Source: Bacteroidota bacterium
Lineage (GTDB): Bacteria > Bacteroidota > Bacteroidia > Flavobacteriales_D > Crocinitomicaceae
Assembly (NCBI GenBank): GCA_016866415.1
Contig: VGML01000024.1
Coordinates: 1-17,224, forward strand
Direction of reading: 5' to 3'
DNA: 17,224 nt
The notes below the pieces were generated by a model. That model saw only the letters and a program-made list of their open reading frames with translations, was not told the DNA's origin and did not search any database. Positions 12,331 through 17,224 of the stretch are shown here, piece after piece (the first letter of the stretch is position 1; each line of letters starts with the position of its first letter). The position numbers and the translations under genes are program-made.

Positions 12331-14847
12331 ATGCGTCGATACGGACAACTTTTCTTCTTGTTATTGTTAATAATGTTTCATAATGAAAATGTTACGGCAC
12401 AAGATACGTTGGTTGTCAATGATAAATCAATCGAAAATATTATAAGATACAATGCGAAAGATTCAATTTATACGGATCTTAAAGGCAAAAAACTTCATTT
12501 GTATGGTCAGGCAACCGTTGAAATGGAAGAAACTAAAATGTCAGCAGGCTACATTCTGGTAGACTTCAATACGAATGAAATTACCGCAAGCTATCGCTAT
12601 GATAAAGACAGCAATAAAATTGAATTCCCGACTTTTTCTGATGGTTCAGAGGTAATTACTTGCCAAAGAATGCGCTTTAATACGAAGACAAAAAAGGGCT
12701 ATTTGGAAGAACTTGCCATCAAACAAGATGAATTTTTCTTCAAGATGGGAACCGCAAAAAGACAATCAAATGAAGAGGTTCATCTACTTCAAGGGCGTTT
12801 GACTACTTGCGACTTAGATGATCCGCATTATCATTTTCAATTGGCACGTGGGGTTATTGTTCCAGACGAGCGAATTGTTACGGGGCCAATGAATTTATGG
12901 TTAAATGGCATACCTACCCCATTTGGACTACCTTTTGCAATCATTCCTAACAAAAAACGGGATCGAACTCACGGACTTTTATTTCCTGAATTTATCCCCT
13001 TGTCAAATTATGGGTTTGGCTTTCAAAATTTGGGCTACTATTTACCAATCAATGACCAACTTCAAACATCCGTTTATGCCAATTTATATAGTCGAGGCAG
13101 TTGGGGGTTAAGAAATGATTTGGATTACGCTAAAAAATACGGGTTTTCTGGACGTTTATCACTTGGTTTTCAGCAATTCAGATCAGGGTTTCCTGAAAAT
13201 TCGAATCAAAATAAAGTAACACTGATATGGTCCCACAGGAAAGAACCTAAATCGAATCCGTATTGGAATTTTGCTTCAAACGTTAACTTCATTTCAGACA
13301 ACACGTCAAAAAACAGCCTAGACCCAATAAATCCCGAATATTTCAATAATAGCTTTAATTCCGATATCAACATCAATCGTTTGTTCCCAGGGAAGCCACT
13401 GACAACGGGTATGAAAATTTCATTGAGACAAAACTCAGTCGCAAAAGACATTGCTTTGGTTAGCCCCGTTTTAAATGTGAATTTAACGCGTGTTTTCCCT
13501 TTCAAAAAGCTGTTTAAGTCCACTGACAAAGAATGGAAAAAGACCATTGAACGGATTGGAGTAACGTATAACATGGAAGGTCAGAATCGGTCCAACTTTG
13601 CAGATACTTTGCTTTCAAACGGTGATTTTCAACGAATTTCTCAGCGGTTTTTCAATGGGGTTTCACAATCCATGAGTTTGCAAACAACCACCGGACTTTT
13701 TGGAAACACAATAAAAATTACTCCTAGTATAAATTATGGAAATAAAATCAATTTTCAGCAAATCTCAAAAACCTATGACGCCACGATCAATAATACAAAT
13801 ACCGATACCATTCAACGATTTGGCATGGCTCACGAGTTTAATATGAATGTCAATTTGACCACTATTCTTTATTCTTATTATCAATTTGTAGGGAAATCCA
13901 AACCGAAATTAAGACACTTGATGACTCCAACGATTGGCTACCGAAATGTTCCATTGCTAAATCCATTAGAAACTACGAATGCAGGAGTAAATCAATCTTT
14001 AATTAGTTATTCATCATTTGAGCGAAGCATTTACAATGTAGGAAATACTAACGAAGCCTCTTTTCTAACTTTTGGCATCAACAACACCTTCGAAATGAAA
14101 TACAAATCGGAAAAAGATACGGTCACCGGATTCAAAAAGGTTCGGTTGGTTGATCAATTTTCTATAAACGGAAATTACGATTTCACGAAGGATTCAATGC
14201 GTTTGTCTAATATTACCTTAAACTTGAGAATTAGTCCGTTTGATTGGTTAAATTTCGTTTCAAATGCCAATTTCAGTCCGTATGGCTGGGTGGATTCAAC
14301 AGGTAAAACCATTTCAACTTACGCAATCCAAAATGGACAAAACCTCGGACGTTTCATCAATACAAATTTCAACACTTCGATTACTATTGCCCCAAAGAAA
14401 TCAAGAGAAAAGATTAAAGACAATGGAGCCAACCTCAATGATAATTGGCGAAGTGATTACAACTATTTTGCCTTGCATCCCGAACAAGCCATCTATTTCG
14501 ATATTCCCTGGAAAATGTCTCTATCTCACGTATGGTCATTCAATGCTAATCAATCAATTACTGCCACGATCCCCGACACCTATTTACAAATTCAAACACT
14601 CGTAATTAACGGCGACGTAAGTTTTACAAAAAGATGGAATTTATCTGGAAATGTCAATTTAAATCTAAAGGATCGAAGATTAACGAACGCTTATTTTTCA
14701 TTAAACAGAAATCTCCATTGTTGGACTCTTTCTTTCTATTGGGTTCCAATTGGCGGAAACAAGAGCTTCCTGTTCAGCATTCGAAATTCGTCATCGATTT
14801 TCAAAGACGCCAAGCTCGAATTAAGAAGACCGCCTGCTTTTCTTTAA
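12331..14847 (+). CDS. lptD: LptD-like outer-membrane LPS-assembly protein
   Basis: An 838-residue outer-membrane protein with a signal peptide (hydrophobic core 7-16, cut near VTAQ, residues 21-24). The N-terminal part (about 50-150) is an OstA/LptA-type beta-jellyroll (LHLYGQATVEME, MRFNTKTKKGYLEE). The diagnostic segment follows: LTTCDLDDPHYHFQ with C160, then VTGPMNLWLNGIPTPFGLPF (183-202), then a beta-barrel region to the C-terminus rich in alternating aromatic residues. LptD, with LptE, inserts lipopolysaccharide in the outer leaflet. The usual disulfide-forming cysteine pattern of proteobacterial LptD is not obvious; one cysteine (C160) is clear in the N-terminal third, which is typical of Bacteroidota forms. 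It has its own promoter overlapping the divergent amidase gene and ends six bases from the convergent OmpA-like gene. Confidence 0.88.
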   Translation: MRRYGQLFFLLLLIMFHNENVTAQDTLVVNDKSIENIIRYNAKDSIYTDLKGKKLHLYGQATVEMEETKMSAGYILVDFNTNEITASYRYDKDSNKIEFPTFSDGSEVITCQRMRFNTKTKKGYLEELAIKQDEFFFKMGTAKRQSNEEVHLLQGRLTTCDLDDPHYHFQLARGVIVPDERIVTGPMNLWLNGIPTPFGLPFAIIPNKKRDRTHGLLFPEFIPLSNYGFGFQNLGYYLPINDQLQTSVYANLYSRGSWGLRNDLDYAKKYGFSGRLSLGFQQFRSGFPENSNQNKVTLIWSHRKEPKSNPYWNFASNVNFISDNTSKNSLDPINPEYFNNSFNSDININRLFPGKPLTTGMKISLRQNSVAKDIALVSPVLNVNLTRVFPFKKLFKSTDKEWKKTIERIGVTYNMEGQNRSNFADTLLSNGDFQRISQRFFNGVSQSMSLQTTTGLFGNTIKITPSINYGNKINFQQISKTYDATINNTNTDTIQRFGMAHEFNMNVNLTTILYSYYQFVGKSKPKLRHLMTPTIGYRNVPLLNPLETTNAGVNQSLISYSSFERSIYNVGNTNEASFLTFGINNTFEMKYKSEKDTVTGFKKVRLVDQFSINGNYDFTKDSMRLSNITLNLRISPFDWLNFVSNANFSPYGWVDSTGKTISTYAIQNGQNLGRFINTNFNTSITIAPKKSREKIKDNGANLNDNWRSDYNYFALHPEQAIYFDIPWKMSLSHVWSFNANQSITATIPDTYLQIQTLVINGDVSFTKRWNLSGNVNLNLKDRRLTNAYFSLNRNLHCWTLSFYWVPIGGNKSFLFSIRNSSSIFKDAKLELRRPPAFL

Positions 14848-14853
14848 AACAAG

Positions 14854-15777
14854 TTAATCGTTGTAAAGCAAAATTTTTGGACCAACAACAAGGCTTATAC
14901 TACTAATCCGTCTTGCAGCACTTTCTCCTTTCTTAGAAGTTGTAACATTTTCATATGGAAGCTCCTCACCTCTTCCTTTACTTTGAATATCAAATGTTAA
15001 TTGATACTTTTTTACCAACTCGATAAGTTGAATATTCAGTTCGTCAGCAACTGCCTTTGCCCGTTTTTCTGAAAGTTCAAAATTATTCTTCTTTCGGTTT
15101 TCAATATCCATACTTCCCTGCAAGTCCGCATAACCGTTAACCAAAATAATTGTTTTAAAGTCAGAATTACTGAAGATATTCTCGTTATGATGATTCAAAT
15201 AAGTCTTCCATTTTTCAATTTCTGAAGCAATATTGGAAACTAATTGAGTGATCTTCTTCTTTCCTTCTTTAGAAAGAATAGCGCTTCCCGTGCTAAAATT
15301 TATGTCGGAACCTATACGAATAACATCTCTATTCGCCTCTACCAACTTTGTCAAAGGATTAATGTAATTATACATCAAGTCATTTAATTCTGCAGCCAAT
15401 TTCAATGTTTTTTCCTGACCAGCTGAAGTGTATGGCGAAGTTTTGTTCAATTCGTCAATTATTTGTTGGGTTCTGTTAAATATACTTTTTAACTTGGAAT
15501 CCAAATCACCAATTCGTTCAGTTGAATCGATTGAATTTAAAATGGCTTGCTGCTCTTCCAATTTTCTCTTTGCTGCATCCGCTTTTTCAATCGTCTCTGC
15601 TAATAATTTTTCTCGCTCAGCTCGATTCTTATTGAAGTTATTAACCTCTTTTTCACCTTGTTTTCCGCGAAATATCGTTGTATTATAAACAGGGTTTTTA
15701 AGTGTCTTTTGTTGTCCGCAGCTTTGCAAAAGAAGCACTCCCAAAAGCGCGAAATAAATAAATTTTAAATTACTCAT
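14854..15777 (-). CDS. OmpA-family lipoprotein
   Basis: A 307-residue lipoprotein: the signal peptide ends in a lipobox LLQSC with the lipidated Cys20. A charged, helical region (about 40-110, likely coiled coil) precedes an OmpA-type peptidoglycan-binding domain (about 155-298), seen from INFSTGSAILSKEGKKKI, ILVNGYADLQGS, NFELSEKRAKAVADEL, KGRGEELP and AARRISSISLV. The arginine and aspartate positions expected to bind diaminopimelate appear to be present (D218, R239 or nearby). So the protein probably links outer membrane and cell wall. A near-consensus promoter box (TATATTTA) lies at 15793-15800. Compared with the short OmpA lipoproteins (Pal), this protein is longer because of the helical insert. 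Role otherwise unknown. Confidence 0.85.
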   Translation of the reverse strand: MSNLKFIYFALLGVLLLQSCGQQKTLKNPVYNTTIFRGKQGEKEVNNFNKNRAEREKLLAETIEKADAAKRKLEEQQAILNSIDSTERIGDLDSKLKSIFNRTQQIIDELNKTSPYTSAGQEKTLKLAAELNDLMYNYINPLTKLVEANRDVIRIGSDINFSTGSAILSKEGKKKITQLVSNIASEIEKWKTYLNHHNENIFSNSDFKTIILVNGYADLQGSMDIENRKKNNFELSEKRAKAVADELNIQLIELVKKYQLTFDIQSKGRGEELPYENVTTSKKGESAARRISSISLVVGPKILLYND

Positions 15778-15792
15778 GTCGAATGGTTTAGC

Positions 15793-15800
15793 TAAATATA
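15793..15800 (-). promoter_or_regulatory. Possible promoter -7 box (TATATTTA) for the OmpA-like gene
   Basis: Seven of eight positions match TAnnTTTG (the final G is A). It lies 15 bases before the ATG at 15777, in the 27-base gap behind the YihY gene. The gene could equally be read through from YihY. Confidence 0.25.
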
Positions 15801-15804
15801 GTAA

Positions 15805-16689
15805 TTATTTTATGATTATTCCATTTTTTTTTGCCAAAACGGCAGTATACTTTGCTCCAAAAAATACAATTTGTGCAGAATAGTTAACCCAGGCAAGTAT
15901 TATAAAAAGAGAACCTGCAATTCCTAAATTTCCTAAAAAGAAATAATTAATGAGATAGTATTTTATAATGAGTTGACTCAAAAAAAGAAAAACTGAAGTC
16001 ACAAATGCACCATTTAAAGCGATTCTCCATGGAACAGTTCCGTCGTGCATATATTTGAATACCACGACAAAAATGAAAATATTACTTGAAATTGATATAA
16101 AATATTGTAAAATAGAAAATGAAAAATCGACGAAACCATTCTTTAACTTAATCCAATGCTCCAGGATTGAAAAAGCAAAGGTTTGCGAAAAATAAAATAA
16201 AATAATTATCAGGGCAAAAACACCTAAATATGCCACAGATAAAAATCGAAATCCAATGATGTCCATTAATATATTTTCTTCATTTCTTTGTTTTCGACTG
16301 ATATCAAAAAATTCATTGATGCTTCTTTTAAGAGAAACAAAAAACGCGGAACATCCATAGAGTAATACCAAGATGCTTATTACCTCTAAAAAAATGTTCG
16401 GTCTATTGAAATTTACTTGGTGCAAAACATCCATAAGGTCATCTGTATCACTTATCCCTATTCGATTCCTTAATAAATCAACGACAATATTCTCCATGTT
16501 TTGTTGCCCAAATATTCTTCCAAATATGGAAGTTGTCAAATACACAATAGGAACAAATGCAAAAAGTGTGTAATATGCCAATGCCGCACCGTGAAAAAAT
16601 GCACCTTCTTGAATGTATTGAATCAATGCATCTTTGATTGTGAAAAAAAAAGAGAACCAGTTGTTATTTGAAATTTTTTCTTCGGACAT
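15805..16689 (-). CDS. YihY/BrkB-family integral membrane protein
   Basis: A 294-residue inner-membrane protein with about six hydrophobic helices (roughly 35-57, 98-119, 143-168, 190-212, 225-247, 255-275). The family signature FHGAALAYYTLFAFVPIVY is near the N-terminus (33-51). Despite the older 'ribonuclease BN' and 'virulence factor' names, the molecular function of YihY/BrkB proteins is not settled; envelope or lipid-transport roles have been proposed for homologues. The ATG at 16689 overlaps the 3' end of the upstream ABC ATPase by 26 bases, so the two are probably co-transcribed. A run of nine A residues on the plus strand (16643-16651) encodes Phe/Ser codons and is not a frameshift. 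Family call firm, start fairly firm. Confidence 0.88.
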   Translation of the reverse strand: MSEEKISNNNWFSFFFTIKDALIQYIQEGAFFHGAALAYYTLFAFVPIVYLTTSIFGRIFGQQNMENIVVDLLRNRIGISDTDDLMDVLHQVNFNRPNIFLEVISILVLLYGCSAFFVSLKRSINEFFDISRKQRNEENILMDIIGFRFLSVAYLGVFALIIILFYFSQTFAFSILEHWIKLKNGFVDFSFSILQYFISISSNIFIFVVVFKYMHDGTVPWRIALNGAFVTSVFLFLSQLIIKYYLINYFFLGNLGIAGSLFIILAWVNYSAQIVFFGAKYTAVLAKKNGIIIK

Positions 16690-17224
16690 TTATATGGCTT
16701 ACATGCAACAACTTATCAGCGTGATAAAGTATTATTCGTTCTTTATTTTCAGTTAAAAAGATATTTTCATAATACCCGACAGCAAAGATACTTCGAATAT
16801 ATTGAACTTCAATTCCACTTTTTGTTATTTCAAATTCATCTGGTCGAAAAAGAATTTTCTCATTACCGAGTGTTACGCAATTTACACAACCAAATATACT
16901 AGCTTGAATCGAGTTAGAAAGGTTATAATAAAGATATTCAGGAAGTTGTTTTTTACTTAGGACCCCATTTTTTAGTGTACAAACGCTGTCGCAAAGTCCC
17001 AAAATATCATGTTCATCGTGTGAAACCAACAATATCCCTGTATTTTCCTCTTCACGAATACGAAGTAAATAATCTTTTAGTTTGTTTCTCAGTCTCGGAT
17101 CTAGATGCCCAAACGGTTCGTCTAAAAGAAGATAATCGGGTTTTACAGAAATAGCCCGAGCAAGAGCCACACGTTGTTGCTCTCCTCCTGAAATTTGATT
17201 CGCCTTATGTTGGGCGATATGATT
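16664..17224 (-). CDS. ABC transporter ATP-binding protein (5' end outside window)
   Basis: The window holds the last 186 residues. The frame enters from the right edge with the ABC signature ISGGEQQRVALARA, followed by the Walker B DEPFGHLD and the H-loop LLVSHDEHD. The Walker A and Q-loop lie outside the window. After about residue 110 of this stretch (near 16890) a short C-terminal region (FRPDEFEI..., about 70 residues) follows, as in PotA/FbpC-like ATPases that carry a regulatory TOBE-type domain. The substrate cannot be told without the permease. It overlaps the YihY gene by 26 bases. A shorter frame could be opened from a GTG at 17170, which falls inside the signature motif and is certainly not the start. 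Confidence 0.85.
   Translation of the reverse strand, partial: NHIAQHKANQISGGEQQRVALARAISVKPDYLLLDEPFGHLDPRLRNKLKDYLLRIREEENTGILLVSHDEHDILGLCDSVCTLKNGVLSKKQLPEYLYYNLSNSIQASIFGCVNCVTLGNEKILFRPDEFEITKSGIEVQYIRSIFAVGYYENIFLTENKERIILYHADKLLHVSHINVRRKNFK

Noticed and set aside
13206..13574. 122-codon minus-strand frame within lptD
   Set aside because: Antisense to the well-supported LptD barrel region, no motif.
14264..14605. 113-codon plus-strand frame within lptD
   Set aside because: Alternate frame of a continuous lptD coding sequence.
14838..14875. Weak inverted repeat (ACAA/TTGT) between lptD and the OmpA-like gene as a bidirectional terminator
   Set aside because: Only four to eight interrupted pairs and no good T tract on either side.
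16643..16651. Run of nine A residues as a possible frameshift site
   Set aside because: The YihY frame reads through it with sensible Phe/Ser codons and the conserved signature follows in frame.
1..17224. Defence system, prophage, CRISPR array or insertion sequence
   Set aside because: No integrase, transposase, Cas, nuclease or toxin-antitoxin motifs and no regular direct repeats were seen; the genes are ordinary chromosomal ones.

Overview
The window is AT-rich, densely coded chromosome from a member of the Bacteroidota, most likely a Flavobacteriales/Cryomorphaceae-like bacterium. Three things point there: promoter boxes of the Bacteroidota type (TAnnTTTG) ahead of several genes, a set of genes usual for that phylum (LytS/LytTR pair, MlaD/MCE protein, Amidase_3 protein, LptD-like protein, HdrB/HdrC-like Fe-S pair, the 'ABC transporter ATPase' misnomer family), and the gene order amidase-MCE-Fe-S protein next to lptD. 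The species cannot be named from sequence alone.

Layout. 1-1500: a ferredoxin-NADP reductase of thioredoxin-reductase type (minus, cut by the left edge), a decayed DUF486 membrane-protein gene, and an alkyltransferase-like (ATL) DNA-repair protein. 1501-1911: a 411-base gap holding a GC-richer, strongly structured element flanked by two hairpins. 1912-5960: a PLP enzyme of trans-sulfuration (plus) meeting tail-to-tail a two-component pair (minus): a TPR-bearing LytS-type kinase followed by its LytTR regulator. 5961-7069: a divergent gap with an exact promoter box and a 23-bp palindrome, then a lipoprotein with a Pmp3/YqaE-type membrane end overlapping a DUF2752 membrane protein. 7078-12298: a compact six-gene minus-strand operon (amidase, MCE protein, membrane Fe-S protein, HAD phosphatase, CCG-domain Fe-S protein, small conserved protein). 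12331-14847: lptD-like outer-membrane gene, divergent from that operon. 14854-17224: OmpA-like lipoprotein, YihY/BrkB-type membrane protein, and the C-terminal part of an ABC transporter ATPase (all minus; the last is cut by the right edge).

How it fits together. Much of the right half concerns the envelope: peptidoglycan cleavage (amidase), lipid transport (MCE), outer-membrane assembly (LptD), an OmpA-type peptidoglycan anchor, and probably a lipid- or envelope-associated two-component system. The Fe-S pair resembles an electron-transfer module (HdrC-like membrane part plus HdrB-like CCG part).

I found no phage, CRISPR array, transposase, toxin-antitoxin pair, rRNA or tRNA gene, and no convincing new multi-gene system. 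The observations most worth checking are the structured element at 1508-1750, the apparent face-to-face amidase/lptD promoters, the palindrome at 6089-6111, the hairpin inside the DUF2752 gene, and the DUF486 remnant.
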